Assembly (NCBI GenBank): GCA_021647465.1
Contig: JAKIUQ010000014.1
Location: 12,614 to 76,613 of the forward strand
From: Emcibacter sp.
Lineage (GTDB): Bacteria > Pseudomonadota > Alphaproteobacteria > Sphingomonadales > Emcibacteraceae
Length of the DNA stretch: 64,000 nt
Direction: 5' to 3'
The translations under genes and the position numbers were made by a program. Positions 50,212 to 59,888 of the stretch are shown here, one piece after another; the stretch's first letter is position 1; the number at the start of each line of letters is the position of its first letter. A model generated the notes under the pieces. It saw nothing but the letters and a program-made list of their open reading frames with translations. It ran no database searches and had not been told where the DNA came from.

Positions 50212-51702
50212 TTATTTTTCTGAATAATAACATGTTGATTTTACAGCATTTTTCCAGAAATATCTTTGTTGAGCCATTGCATTTTTATTCATATCAGGCT
50301 TTGTGACGTGATAATATGAAGATATCATTGATACATTATTAAGATTTTCCAATGTCTCTATGATGTTTCCGGCGAGCATCGCGATGCCAAAAGCCGTTGT
50401 TTCAGATATTTGGGGCCTGATGACTTCCACCTGCATGAGATTTGCCAGAAATTGAAGCAGCCAGTCATTTTGCACCATACCTCCATCTACTTTCATACTC
50501 CTGCAGGTCAAATTCGCATCCTGCTCCATGGCTTCAAGCAGGTCGGCTGTCTGGAACCCCACAGATTCCAAGGTTGCCCGCGCAATTTCTGCGACGCCAG
50601 TCGCGCGGGTTAACCCAAAAAGCGCCCCCCGCGCATCCGGATTCCAATGGGGCGCGCCAAGGCCCGTAAAGGCGGGCACCAGATAAACGCCGCCGCTATT
50701 ATCAATAGAACGGGCCAAGGCCTCCGTCTCATGGGAGGTTTCAATAATCTTGAGGCCATCCCGCAGCCATTGAACCGCAGAACCTGCGCAAAAAAAGCTG
50801 CCTTCAAGAGCATAGGCGGTTTTGCCTTTAATCTGATAGGCCACCGTGGTCAGAAGTTTATGTTGAGACCGAACGATCTTATTGCCAATATTCATCATGA
50901 TAAAACCGCCGGTGCCATAGGTGGCTTTAATCTGCCCCGCATCAAAACAATTATGTCCCATCAGGGCCGCCTGCTGATCACCCGCCATGGCAGTAATAGG
51001 AATCGCATGGCCAAACAGGCTTTCATCCGTATGGCCAAAATGATGGTCGCAGGCTTTCACGTCTGGCAGAAGAGCCGCCGGCACCTCAAATAATGCCAGT
51101 AATTCTTCATCCCATGACAAATCCCGAATATTAAACAGCATGGTTCGCGAGGCATTTGTCACATCGGTATAATGGACAGCGCCCTTTGTTAAATGCCACA
51201 GAATAAAGCTGTCGATTGTGCCAAAGGCCAATTCGCCCTTTTGCGCTCTCTTTCGGGCACCCGCGACATTATCCAATATCCATTTGATTTTTGTTGCGGA
51301 AAAATAAGGATCCAGCAACAGGCCGGTTTTTGCCGAAATCATATCTTCATGGCCCTCCTCCTGCATTTTCCGGCATAAATCCGCCGTTCGGCGATCCTGC
51401 CAGACAATCGCGGGATAAATCGGCTCGCCCGTGTTGCGGTCCCAGATTAAACTGGTCTCGCGCTGATTGGTAATGCCGATGGCCGCAGGGATGGCTCCAT
51501 CCGGCATTTTGCTCAAGGCTTGCCTGACCACATCCATGACGGACTGGATAATCTCCATGCCGTCATGCTCGACCCAGCCATCTTTCGGGAAATATTGAGG
51601 GAATGTTTTTTGGCAAGAAACCTGCAATTCCCCCTGTTCATCAAAAATCATGGCGCGGCTGCTGGTGGTGCCCTGATCAATGGCCATCAAATAATGCGTC
51701 AT
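50212..51702 (-). CDS. glpK: Glycerol kinase
   Basis: Phosphorylates glycerol to glycerol-3-phosphate with ATP. 496 residues: AIDQGTTSSRAMIFDEQG (ATP phosphate loop), TNQRETSLIWDRNTGEPIYPAIVWQDRRTADLC, GTIDSFILWHLTKG, GDQQAALMGHNCF, GLGAPHWNPDARGALFGLTR and DGGMVQNDWLLQFLAN. Length is normal with the start at ATG 51702, 7 nt after AGGGAG; a frame opening at 51747 is longer than the family needs. Divergent from glpD. No glpF permease or glpR repressor lies in the window. Confidence 0.97.
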   Translation of the reverse strand: MTHYLMAIDQGTTSSRAMIFDEQGELQVSCQKTFPQYFPKDGWVEHDGMEIIQSVMDVVRQALSKMPDGAIPAAIGITNQRETSLIWDRNTGEPIYPAIVWQDRRTADLCRKMQEEGHEDMISAKTGLLLDPYFSATKIKWILDNVAGARKRAQKGELAFGTIDSFILWHLTKGAVHYTDVTNASRTMLFNIRDLSWDEELLALFEVPAALLPDVKACDHHFGHTDESLFGHAIPITAMAGDQQAALMGHNCFDAGQIKATYGTGGFIMMNIGNKIVRSQHKLLTTVAYQIKGKTAYALEGSFFCAGSAVQWLRDGLKIIETSHETEALARSIDNSGGVYLVPAFTGLGAPHWNPDARGALFGLTRATGVAEIARATLESVGFQTADLLEAMEQDANLTCRSMKVDGGMVQNDWLLQFLANLMQVEVIRPQISETTAFGIAMLAGNIIETLENLNNVSMISSYYHVTKPDMNKNAMAQQRYFWKNAVKSTCYYSEK

Positions 51703-51766
51703 CTGCAACTCCCTATTGTGAAAATCCCTATTGGGCGTAATATACAATGACTATTCAAAATTTCAT

Positions 51767-51797
51767 GCATCAAATATAGGCATCAAATATGAGCATC
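51767..51797. repeat. 13 bp tandem repeat (2.4 copies) in glpD leader
   Basis: GCATCAAATATAG (51767-51779), GCATCAAATATGA (51780-51792), then a partial GCATC (51793-51797), directly before the glpD start codon. A second short repeat, CCCTATTG, occurs at 51711-51718 and 51727-51734 in the same divergent gap. Confidence 0.8.
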
Positions 51798-51802
51798 GAT
51801 AA

Positions 51803-53308
51803 ATGACAGATTATGACCTGTTGATCATTGGCGGCGGCATTAACGGGACGGGCATTGCGCGGGACGCGGCGGGACGGGGCCTGAAAGTCCTGTTGGTGGA
51901 AATGTCCGATCTGGCGTCAGCCACATCATCCAAAAGTACCAAGCTCATTCACGGGGGGCTGCGCTATCTTGAATATTTCGAATTTCTTCTTGTCCGAAAA
52001 GCCCTGAATGAGCGGGAGATATTATTGCGGGCCGCCCCCCATATCATTCATCCTTTAAAATTCATCCTGCCCCATGAAAAACACCTGCGGCCCAAATGGA
52101 TGATCCGCATCGGGTTATTTTTATATGACCATCTGGGATTGCGCACCAGCCTTGGAAAATCACGGCAAATCAGGCTTCAGACGGACAACAGCCCGCTGCA
52201 TCCCCGTTTTACCGATGCCTTCACCTATTATGACTGCTGGGTTGATGATGCACGGTTGGTGATCCTGAACGCGCGGGATGCCAAAGATCTGGGCGCGGAA
52301 ATTTTAACCCGGACGCGCTTTGAACGGGCGCTGAATATGGGCGATCACTGGCAGGCTGAAATAACCCGCGGGGGGGGCGAAAAACAAACCATCCGGGCCA
52401 AAGCCATTGTCAATGCGGCGGGGCCATGGGTGTCTGACATCATCAATGACGGCCTGTCTCTGCCGGCCCATAATCGCCTCAGGCTGGTTAAAGGCAGCCA
52501 TATCATCGTGCCAAAATTATTCAGCGGGGATGAGGCTTATATCCTGCAGAATGAGGATGGCCGGATTATTTTCGCCATTCCTTATCAGACAAACTATACC
52601 CTTATCGGCACCACTGACGTGCCCTATGAAGGCGATCCGGCAGAGGTCGCCATATCCGATGATGAGATTGACTATTTATGCCGTCATATCAATAAATATT
52701 TCAGGCCGACATTGCCCCACGGTAATCCCCTGTCGGCGGCTGATGTGGTCTGGCATTATGCCGGTGTCAGACCGCTTTATGACGATACAACAAAAGAGGC
52801 CAGCGCGGTCACGCGGGATTTTGTTCTGGCCCTGCGCCGGGATAGCAGAAACGGCGATAAAGGCGCGCCCCTCCTGTCCATTTTTGGCGGTAAAATAACC
52901 ACTTACCGGTATTTGGCTGAAAAATCACTGGAAAAACTGGCCGAATTCTTTCCCGAAATGGCCGGGCCATGGACGGCGACAACGCCGCTGCCCGGCGGCA
53001 ATATCCCGGGGCAGAATATGGCGAAATTCATTCGGCACCAACAGGAAAAATATCCCTGGCTGGATAAAGATCTCTGCGCAAGATACGCCCATCATTATGG
53101 CAGCCGCATGGACGATATGCTGGACAAAGAAAGCCTGAACGCCGCCCTGATCGGTCCCGGGCTTTATGATTTTGAGGCGGATTTCCTCATCACCCGAGAA
53201 TGGGCGATCACCGCCGAAGACATCCTGTGGCGCAGAACCAAACTCGGCCTTGACTGGTCAGATCAGGACGTTCAGAATCTTGAAAAATGGTTAAAAGATC
53301 ACATATGA
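51803..53308 (+). CDS. glpD: Aerobic glycerol-3-phosphate dehydrogenase
   Basis: Membrane-associated FAD enzyme that oxidises glycerol-3-phosphate to dihydroxyacetone phosphate and reduces quinone. 501 residues: FAD motif LLIIGGGINGTGIARDAAGRGLKVLLVEM, SATSSKSTKLIHGGLRYLEYFEF, and WHYAGVRPLYDD, LSIFGGKITTYRYLAE in the substrate domain. ATG 51803. Paired with glpK on the other side of a 100-bp gap that contains short repeats. Its 3' end overlaps the convergent lpd gene by 10 nt. Confidence 0.96.
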   Translation: MTDYDLLIIGGGINGTGIARDAAGRGLKVLLVEMSDLASATSSKSTKLIHGGLRYLEYFEFLLVRKALNEREILLRAAPHIIHPLKFILPHEKHLRPKWMIRIGLFLYDHLGLRTSLGKSRQIRLQTDNSPLHPRFTDAFTYYDCWVDDARLVILNARDAKDLGAEILTRTRFERALNMGDHWQAEITRGGGEKQTIRAKAIVNAAGPWVSDIINDGLSLPAHNRLRLVKGSHIIVPKLFSGDEAYILQNEDGRIIFAIPYQTNYTLIGTTDVPYEGDPAEVAISDDEIDYLCRHINKYFRPTLPHGNPLSAADVVWHYAGVRPLYDDTTKEASAVTRDFVLALRRDSRNGDKGAPLLSIFGGKITTYRYLAEKSLEKLAEFFPEMAGPWTATTPLPGGNIPGQNMAKFIRHQQEKYPWLDKDLCARYAHHYGSRMDDMLDKESLNAALIGPGLYDFEADFLITREWAITAEDILWRRTKLGLDWSDQDVQNLEKWLKDHI

Positions 53309-54708
53309 ATGGCACGATCATCAGTCGCCATCGCCGCTTCGCGTACCGCTTCGGTTTCGGTGGGGTGAGCATGGCAGGTATAGGCAATATCTTCTGCCGT
53401 CAAACCCTTCTCCACAGCCAAGGTTAATTCGGCGATCATATTACCCGCATCAGCCCCAATGATATGGGCCCCAAGGATTTTATCGCTGACGGCGCAGCTC
53501 AGGATTTTAACAAAACCATCGGTCTGGCGATTTGCTTTTGCGCGGCTGTTGGCGGTGAAGGGGAATTTACCAGCGTTATAGGCCGTTCCCGCCGCCTTTA
53601 AGGCTTCTTCGGTTTTGCCAACGCTCGCCACCTCGGGCATGGTATAGATTACGCCGGGGATCGCATCATAATTCACATGACCCGCGAAGCCCGCAATAAT
53701 TTCAGCCACCGCCGCGCCTTCGTCTTCGGCTTTATGGGCGAGCATCGCACCGCGCACCACATCACCGATGGCATAGATGCCTTTGACATTGGTCTGGAAA
53801 TGATCGTCAATTTCCACTTGGCCCCGGTCGGTCATTTTAACGCCGGCTTCTTTTAAGCCAAGGCCTTGCGTATAGGGTTTACGGCCCACAGCCACCAGAA
53901 CCGCGTCACATTTAATCTGCTCTGCATCGCCGCCAGCAGCAGCAGGCTCGACGGCCACGCTCAGGGAAGTTTTGGTCTTTTTAACGCCGGTCACCTTGGA
54001 TTTCAGTTTAAAGGTAAAGCCTTGTTTTTTCAAAATTCTGGCAAAAGTCTTGCTGACCTCGCCGTCCATTTCCGGGGTTATGCGGTCCATGAACTCAACA
54101 ACCGTGACCTCTGCCCCAAGACGTTGCCAGACAGAGCCTAATTCAAGACCAATAACGCCGCCGCCAATGACCACCAGATGTTTTGGCACTTTCTTCAGAC
54201 TGAGCGCACCCGTTGAGGACAGGATTTGTTTTTCATCTATTTTTATACCGGGCAGGCTCGCCACTTCGGAGCCGGTGGCAATCACAATATTCCTGGCCGA
54301 TAACATCCGCTCGCCGCCGTCACTTAAAGCGACCTTGACTGATCCCTGAGCCGCGATAGTGCCGCGGCCTTCGATATAATCAACTTTGTTTTTCTTGAGC
54401 AAATACGCCACGCCATCGGTAAGGCTCTTAACCGTTTCCTCTTTTGAGGTCATAAGCTTTGTAATATCAATGGTAACTTTGCCGGTTGTAATACCAAACT
54501 GGCCCATGCCATGATTGGCTTCATCAAATAATTCCGACGCATGGAGCAAAGCCTTGGACGGGATACAACCCACATTCAGGCAGGTACCGCCAAGGGTGCC
54601 GCGCATTTCAACGCAGGCCACCGTCAAGCCCAATTGCGCCGCCCTGATTGCCGCGACATATCCGCCCGGCCCACCGCCAATAATGACCACATCAAAATTA
54701 TCAGACAT
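53299..54708 (-). CDS. lpdA: Dihydrolipoyl dehydrogenase (E3)
   Basis: Reoxidises dihydrolipoamide of the 2-oxoglutarate dehydrogenase complex, passing electrons to NAD. 469 residues: FAD motif VVIIGGGPGGYVAAIRAAQLG, redox disulfide GTCLNVGCIPSKALLH, NAD motif LVVIGGGVIGLELGSVWQRLG, YAIGDVVRGAMLAHKAEDEG, and the C-terminal HAHPTETEAVREA with the catalytic His-Glu. Last gene of the leftward mdh-sucCDAB-lpd block, AGGA upstream of ATG 54708. Confidence 0.97.
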   Translation of the reverse strand: MSDNFDVVIIGGGPGGYVAAIRAAQLGLTVACVEMRGTLGGTCLNVGCIPSKALLHASELFDEANHGMGQFGITTGKVTIDITKLMTSKEETVKSLTDGVAYLLKKNKVDYIEGRGTIAAQGSVKVALSDGGERMLSARNIVIATGSEVASLPGIKIDEKQILSSTGALSLKKVPKHLVVIGGGVIGLELGSVWQRLGAEVTVVEFMDRITPEMDGEVSKTFARILKKQGFTFKLKSKVTGVKKTKTSLSVAVEPAAAGGDAEQIKCDAVLVAVGRKPYTQGLGLKEAGVKMTDRGQVEIDDHFQTNVKGIYAIGDVVRGAMLAHKAEDEGAAVAEIIAGFAGHVNYDAIPGVIYTMPEVASVGKTEEALKAAGTAYNAGKFPFTANSRAKANRQTDGFVKILSCAVSDKILGAHIIGADAGNMIAELTLAVEKGLTAEDIAYTCHAHPTETEAVREAAMATDDRAIHM

Positions 54709-54736
54709 TCTTCATTCCTCTTTAAATACAAGACAA

Positions 54737-55951
54737 TTATAAATCTAAAACAAGGCGTTGCGGATCTTCCAGACATTCCTTCACCCGCACGAGGAAGGTC
54801 ACGGCCCCTTTGCCGTCCACCACCCGATGATCATAGCTGAGCGCCAGATACATCATGGGCTTGATCACCATCTGACCTTTTTCAACCATGACCCGTTCCT
54901 TGATGGCATGCATCCCTAAGATACCGGACTGGGGGGCATTTAAAATCGGTGAGGACAGGAGAGAGCCAAAAATACCGCCATTTGAAATGGTAAAAGTCCC
55001 GCCCTGCATTTCATCCATGCCAAGCTTGCCGTCGCGGGCCCGGCCACCAAGGCGGACAATTTCCTTTTCAATTTCGGAAAAGCTGCGGTCCTGACAGTCG
55101 CGCACAATCGGCACCACAAGGCCCGCGGGCGTGCTTGCCGCAATCCCGACATGGTAATAATTTTTATAGACGATCGTATCATCGCGCACTTCTGCGTTAA
55201 CCTCGGGAATTTCTTTTAACGCCTGAACGCAGGCCTTAACAAAGAAAGACATGAACCCTAATTTTGAGCCATGTTTCTTTTCAAACATTTCCTTATATTG
55301 GTTGCGCAGGGCAATGACCGCCGACATATCCACCTCGTTATAAGTGGTCAGCATGGCCGCGGTATTCTGGGCATCCTTCAAACGCCGGGCAATCGTCCGG
55401 CGCAGCCGCGTCATAGGCACGATTTCTTCTGTTGGTATATTTTCTTCTTGAGGGGCCGGAGAGGCGGCTACGGGCAGAGGCGATGCGCCATGATCCAGAA
55501 AATTAAGCACATCGGCCTTTGTCACCACACCATCCGGGCCGGTGCCCGTAATCTTGCTCAAATCCACGGCTTTATCCGCCGCAATTTTCGCCGCAGAGGC
55601 CCGAACGCCGCCGACTGGGGAAGCCGCCTTGGGTTTCTCATCAGAGGCTTTGGGGGACGGACTGGCTTCAGGCTGTTTTTCTGCTGTTGCTGTGGGGGCA
55701 GTTTTACCGTGAGCCGTTTCATCTATGATGGCCAATAATGCGCCAACTTCGACCGTATCGCCTTCTTGCACGGCGATTTCCTTTAACGCGCCGCTTGCTG
55801 TCGCATTAACCTCAAGCGCAACTTTATCGGTCTCAAGTTCACAAATAGGTTCATCAACCGCAACCGCATCCCCAACAGCTTTAAACCATTTGCCAACGGT
55901 TGCCTCTGTGACTGATTCGCCCAATACCGGGACGTGGATTTCGATGGCCAT
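54737..55951 (-). CDS. sucB: 2-oxoglutarate dehydrogenase E2 (dihydrolipoyl succinyltransferase)
   Basis: Core of the 2-oxoglutarate dehydrogenase complex. 404 residues: one lipoyl domain with the lipoylated Lys in CELETDKVALEVNA (about 40-46); a Pro/Ala linker; the E1/E3-binding domain near 107-147 (VRASAAKIAADKAVDLSKITGTGPDGVVTKADVL); and the catalytic domain with MSFFVKACVQALKEIPEVNAEV and the active-site SYDHRVVDGKGAVTFL (His, Asp). ATG 55951 with AAGGAG. Lies between sucA and lpd. Confidence 0.97.
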   Translation of the reverse strand: MAIEIHVPVLGESVTEATVGKWFKAVGDAVAVDEPICELETDKVALEVNATASGALKEIAVQEGDTVEVGALLAIIDETAHGKTAPTATAEKQPEASPSPKASDEKPKAASPVGGVRASAAKIAADKAVDLSKITGTGPDGVVTKADVLNFLDHGASPLPVAASPAPQEENIPTEEIVPMTRLRRTIARRLKDAQNTAAMLTTYNEVDMSAVIALRNQYKEMFEKKHGSKLGFMSFFVKACVQALKEIPEVNAEVRDDTIVYKNYYHVGIAASTPAGLVVPIVRDCQDRSFSEIEKEIVRLGGRARDGKLGMDEMQGGTFTISNGGIFGSLLSSPILNAPQSGILGMHAIKERVMVEKGQMVIKPMMYLALSYDHRVVDGKGAVTFLVRVKECLEDPQRLVLDL

Positions 55952-56004
55952 AAGCCCAACTCCTTTTAAAATCTATATTTTTTGACTCGGGTCAATATGC
56001 CCGA

Positions 56005-58992
56005 TCATTTTACTGTCAAGGCCTGATTCACGAGGTCTTTTTGTTGTTGAATATGACGGCTCATTTGACCTGTGGCCGGAGAGGCGGCGGGATTACGGCC
56101 CGCATATTTCGCCCGCATCGGCGTTATGTCACACGCGCTTAAACTTTCTTCAAGCAGAGGTTCAATATATGACCATGACCCCATATTCTTCGGTTCTTCC
56201 TGACACCAGACCACGGTTTTCACATTTTTAAAGCGCGATAATTCTTTGATAATCGCTTCCTCGGGATAGGGATATAATTGTTCCACCCGCAGTAAATAGA
56301 CATCTGACATTTCCCGCTTGTCGCGTTCTTCGAGCAGGTCAAAATAAACTTTGCCAGAGCAGAAAATAACCCGTTTGATATCCTTGTCCGCTTTAAGCTT
56401 GATGCTTAATTCAGGGTCGCTTTCTGCCGTATCCCAAAGCAGCCTGTGGAATTCGGTATTTTCGCCCATGTGCGATAATTCGGATACAGACATTTTATGA
56501 CGCAATAATGATTTTGGCGTCATCAGGATCAAAGGCTTGCGGAATTTCCGTTTCATCTGGCGGCGCAATATATGAAAATAATTGGCCGGGGTCGTACAAT
56601 TGGCCACCTGCATATTATCCTCGGCGCATAATTGAAGATAACGTTCCAGCCTTGCACTTGAATGTTCCGGTCCCTGACCTTCGTAACCATGAGGCAATAG
56701 AATGACCAAACCGCTCATGCGCAGCCATTTTGCCTCGCCTGAGGAAATAAACTGGTCAAAAATCATTTGCGCGCCATTGGCAAAGTCCCCAAATTGCGCT
56801 TCCCATAAAACAAGCGCATCCGGCGCGGCCATGGTATAGCCATATTCAAAACCCAAAACGCCAACCTCTGACAAGGCACTGTCAATGACCTCAAAAGTCG
56901 CATGGGGATCATCGCCCTGCGATACATGACGCAGCGGTGTATATCGGTCTTCGGTTTCCTGATCGATGAAAACAGAATGGCGGTGCGAAAATGTTCCGCG
57001 CTGACTATCCTGTCCCGAAAGGCGAACGCGGTGACCTTCGCGGATCAAGCTGCCAAAGGCCAGAGCCTCGGCCGTTGCCCAGTCGATATTGCTGCCCGTA
57101 TCAAACATGGCCGCTTTGGCATTTAAAATGCGCTGCAGGGTTCGGTGAACCTTAAAGCCATCCGGCACGGCGCATAACGTCCGGCCAATCTGCTGCAATT
57201 CATCCGTATGTACGCCCGTGCCGGCAGAACGCCTCACATCATCGCAATCTCTTTCATAACCGGACCAGCGACCGGCGAACCAATCTGCCTTGCCCACCTT
57301 ATATGAGTCCGCCGCTTTCATTTCCACATCAAGATAATTAAAGACGTCCTTAACCATCTGATCCGATTGCTCCTGCGTAATCAGACCTTCCCGGATCAGG
57401 CGCTGCGCATAAAGATGGCGGGTCGTTTTATGATTTTTAATGCGCTTATACATCAGGGGCTGGGTGAAAGAGGGTTCATCCCCTTCATTATGACCAAAGC
57501 GGCGATAACAGAACATATCCACCACCACATCGGACTTGAATCTTTGACGAAATTCCGTGGCGAGCTTCATCACATAGACCACCGCTTCCGGGTCATCACC
57601 GTTCACATGGAACACCGGTGCCTGAACCGCCTTTGCCATATCCGATGGATAGGGGGAAGAACGGGAATAATGGGGCGCTGTGGTGAACCCGATCTGGTTA
57701 TTCACAATCACATGAATAGTGCCGCCGGTCTGATAGCCCTTCAGCTCGCTAAAGGCGAAACATTCCGCCACAAGACCCTGACCTGAAAAAGCCGCATCGC
57801 CGTGCAGCAGCAGGGTCAATACGCTATTGCCCGTGGTATCATGCCGATGGGTTAATTTCGCGCGGGTTTTGCCCAAGGCCACCGGATTGACCGCCTCCAG
57901 ATGGGACGGGTTGGGCGTCAGGGATAGATGCACATCATTACCATCAAAAGAACGGTCGGAAGAGGCCCCCAAATGATATTTCACATCTCCAGACCCTTCC
58001 ACATCGTCGGGCTTATAGGACCCGCCGTGAAATTCATGAAAAATCGCCCGGATCGGCTTGCTCATCACATTGGCCAACACATTCAGCCGGCCCCGGTGCG
58101 GCATGCCAAGGATAATCTCTTCCACGCCGTTCTGCCCGCCCGTCTTGATGATCGCTTCAAGCGCCGGAATAAGCGCCTCTGCCCCATCAAGACCAAAACG
58201 TTTGGTGCCAATATATTTTTTTGCCAGATATTGCTCAAAGCCTTCGGCTTCTGTTAATTTCTGGAGAATGGCGCGCTTACCCTCATTGGTAAAATGAATG
58301 ATATTATCCCGTCCCTCGATATGGGACTGAATCCAGGCCTTCTCCTCAGGCTCATTGATATGCATGAATTCAACGCCGACATTGGAACAATATGTCCGCT
58401 CCAATATGGCCAGAATTTCGCGCAAGGTTGCCGACTCCAGCCCCAAGACATTATCGATGAAGATGGGCCGATCCATATCATCCGGGCCAAAGCCATAGGT
58501 GGCCGGGTCAAGTTCGGTCTGCAGGGGACGTTCTTCTAATTCAAGCGGATCAAGTTTGGCATGCAGATGGCCGCGCACGCGGTAGGTGCGGATCAACATC
58601 AAGCAGCGGATGGTATCCAATGTGGCCGACCGTATCTCGGCCTCGGACGCGGTGCCTTTTTTCTTACGGCTCGGCGCGCTATCGATATATCCCGGATCCA
58701 GAGCAGATATATAGTCATCTTCAACGGATTTAACTTTATGATCCCAACTGGGCCGGGCCCAGGAGGCGGCCGGTTTTTCGACGCCGGCATTTAACAAGGC
58801 CTTGGCATCTTCCGCCAGACTGTCAAAATAATCGGCCCAGGAACTATCCACGGAAGACGGGTCTTTGGTGTAGCGGGCAAATAATTCTTCGACAAAGGCT
58901 CCGCTGGAACCATTTATCATACTTTCTGTATCCAGATCGCTATTCATATTATCAGGCTCGTATGTTGTTAGGTCAGGGTGCAATTCCATCAT
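56005..58992 (-). CDS. sucA: 2-oxoglutarate dehydrogenase E1
   Basis: Thiamine-diphosphate enzyme decarboxylating 2-oxoglutarate in the TCA cycle. 995 residues, slightly longer than E. coli SucA because of the N-terminal extension. Seen: the N-terminal E2-binding segment (SGAFVEELFARYTKDPSSVDSSWADYF), GMPHRGRLNVLANVM, HGDAAFSGQGLVAE, HVIVNNQIGFTT, VNGDDPEAV, and RRFGHNEGDEPSFTQP in the ThDP domain; LLPHGYEGQGPEHSSARLERYLQLCAEDNM in the second domain. ATG 58992 with AAGGATAGGGTG upstream; ATG 58947 is possible. Part of the TCA operon. Confidence 0.96.
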   Translation of the reverse strand: MMELHPDLTTYEPDNMNSDLDTESMINGSSGAFVEELFARYTKDPSSVDSSWADYFDSLAEDAKALLNAGVEKPAASWARPSWDHKVKSVEDDYISALDPGYIDSAPSRKKKGTASEAEIRSATLDTIRCLMLIRTYRVRGHLHAKLDPLELEERPLQTELDPATYGFGPDDMDRPIFIDNVLGLESATLREILAILERTYCSNVGVEFMHINEPEEKAWIQSHIEGRDNIIHFTNEGKRAILQKLTEAEGFEQYLAKKYIGTKRFGLDGAEALIPALEAIIKTGGQNGVEEIILGMPHRGRLNVLANVMSKPIRAIFHEFHGGSYKPDDVEGSGDVKYHLGASSDRSFDGNDVHLSLTPNPSHLEAVNPVALGKTRAKLTHRHDTTGNSVLTLLLHGDAAFSGQGLVAECFAFSELKGYQTGGTIHVIVNNQIGFTTAPHYSRSSPYPSDMAKAVQAPVFHVNGDDPEAVVYVMKLATEFRQRFKSDVVVDMFCYRRFGHNEGDEPSFTQPLMYKRIKNHKTTRHLYAQRLIREGLITQEQSDQMVKDVFNYLDVEMKAADSYKVGKADWFAGRWSGYERDCDDVRRSAGTGVHTDELQQIGRTLCAVPDGFKVHRTLQRILNAKAAMFDTGSNIDWATAEALAFGSLIREGHRVRLSGQDSQRGTFSHRHSVFIDQETEDRYTPLRHVSQGDDPHATFEVIDSALSEVGVLGFEYGYTMAAPDALVLWEAQFGDFANGAQMIFDQFISSGEAKWLRMSGLVILLPHGYEGQGPEHSSARLERYLQLCAEDNMQVANCTTPANYFHILRRQMKRKFRKPLILMTPKSLLRHKMSVSELSHMGENTEFHRLLWDTAESDPELSIKLKADKDIKRVIFCSGKVYFDLLEERDKREMSDVYLLRVEQLYPYPEEAIIKELSRFKNVKTVVWCQEEPKNMGSWSYIEPLLEESLSACDITPMRAKYAGRNPAASPATGQMSRHIQQQKDLVNQALTVK

Positions 58993-59012
58993 TGCACCCT
59001 ATCCTTAGCTGA

Positions 59013-59888
59013 TTAACCTTTCAAAACCCCTAACAGTGTCGTTCCAAGCTCTGCCGGGGACTCTGTTACGGTAATGCCTGCGCTTCTCATGGCTTCGATT
59101 TTATCCTCGGCGCCGCCTTTGCCGCCGGATACGATCGCGCCCGCATGGCCCATCGTCCGCCCCGGGGGGGCTGTGCGTCCGGCAATGAAGCCCACCACGG
59201 GTTTCTTGATTTTGGAGGCTTTGAGAAATTCTGCGGCTTCTTCTTCTGCTGAACCGCCAATTTCACCGATCATGATAATTGAATCTGTATCATCATCACC
59301 AAGAAAGCCTTCAAGCACGTCAATGAAATTGGTGCCATTAACAGGATCACCGCCAATGCCTACGCAAGTGCTTTGGCCCAGTCCAACAGCCGTGGTCTGG
59401 CCCACAGCTTCATAGGTCAATGTCCCGGAGCGCGATACAATACCAACGCGTCCAGGGTTATGAATATGACCCGGCATAATGCCAATCTTACATTCGCCGG
59501 GCGTAATAACGCCGGGGCAATTCGGGCCAACCAGACGGGTTTTGGAGCCTTCGAGGGCGCGCTTGACTTTGACCATATCCAATACCGGAATACCTTCTGT
59601 GATACAGACCGCAAGTTCAATACCCGCGTCAATGGCTTCCAGAATAGCGTCCGCAGCAAAGGGCGGCGGCACGTAAATAACCGTTGCATTCGCGCCAGTG
59701 CGGGAAACCGCTTCTTCAACCGTGTTATAAACCGGCAGGTCAAGATGCTTGGTGCCGCCTTTGCCGGGGGTCACGCCGCCCACCATTTTGGTGCCATAAG
59801 CAATAGCCTGTTCAGAATGGAATGTGCCTTGTGCGCCGGTAAAGCCCTGACATATTACTTTGGTTTGTGCATTAATAAATATAGACAT
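59013..59888 (-). CDS. sucD: Succinyl-CoA synthetase alpha subunit
   Basis: Carries the phospho-His intermediate. 291 residues: INAQTKVICQGFTGAQGTFHSEQAIAYGTKMVGG (CoA-binding), PVYNTVEEAV, GPNCPGVITPGECKIGIMPGHIH, and GRTAPPGRTMGHAGAIVSGGKG with the catalytic His in MGHAGAI. ATG 59888 overlaps the sucC stop (TGATG), so subunits are made in balance. Confidence 0.97.
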   Translation of the reverse strand: MSIFINAQTKVICQGFTGAQGTFHSEQAIAYGTKMVGGVTPGKGGTKHLDLPVYNTVEEAVSRTGANATVIYVPPPFAADAILEAIDAGIELAVCITEGIPVLDMVKVKRALEGSKTRLVGPNCPGVITPGECKIGIMPGHIHNPGRVGIVSRSGTLTYEAVGQTTAVGLGQSTCVGIGGDPVNGTNFIDVLEGFLGDDDTDSIIMIGEIGGSAEEEAAEFLKASKIKKPVVGFIAGRTAPPGRTMGHAGAIVSGGKGGAEDKIEAMRSAGITVTESPAELGTTLLGVLKG

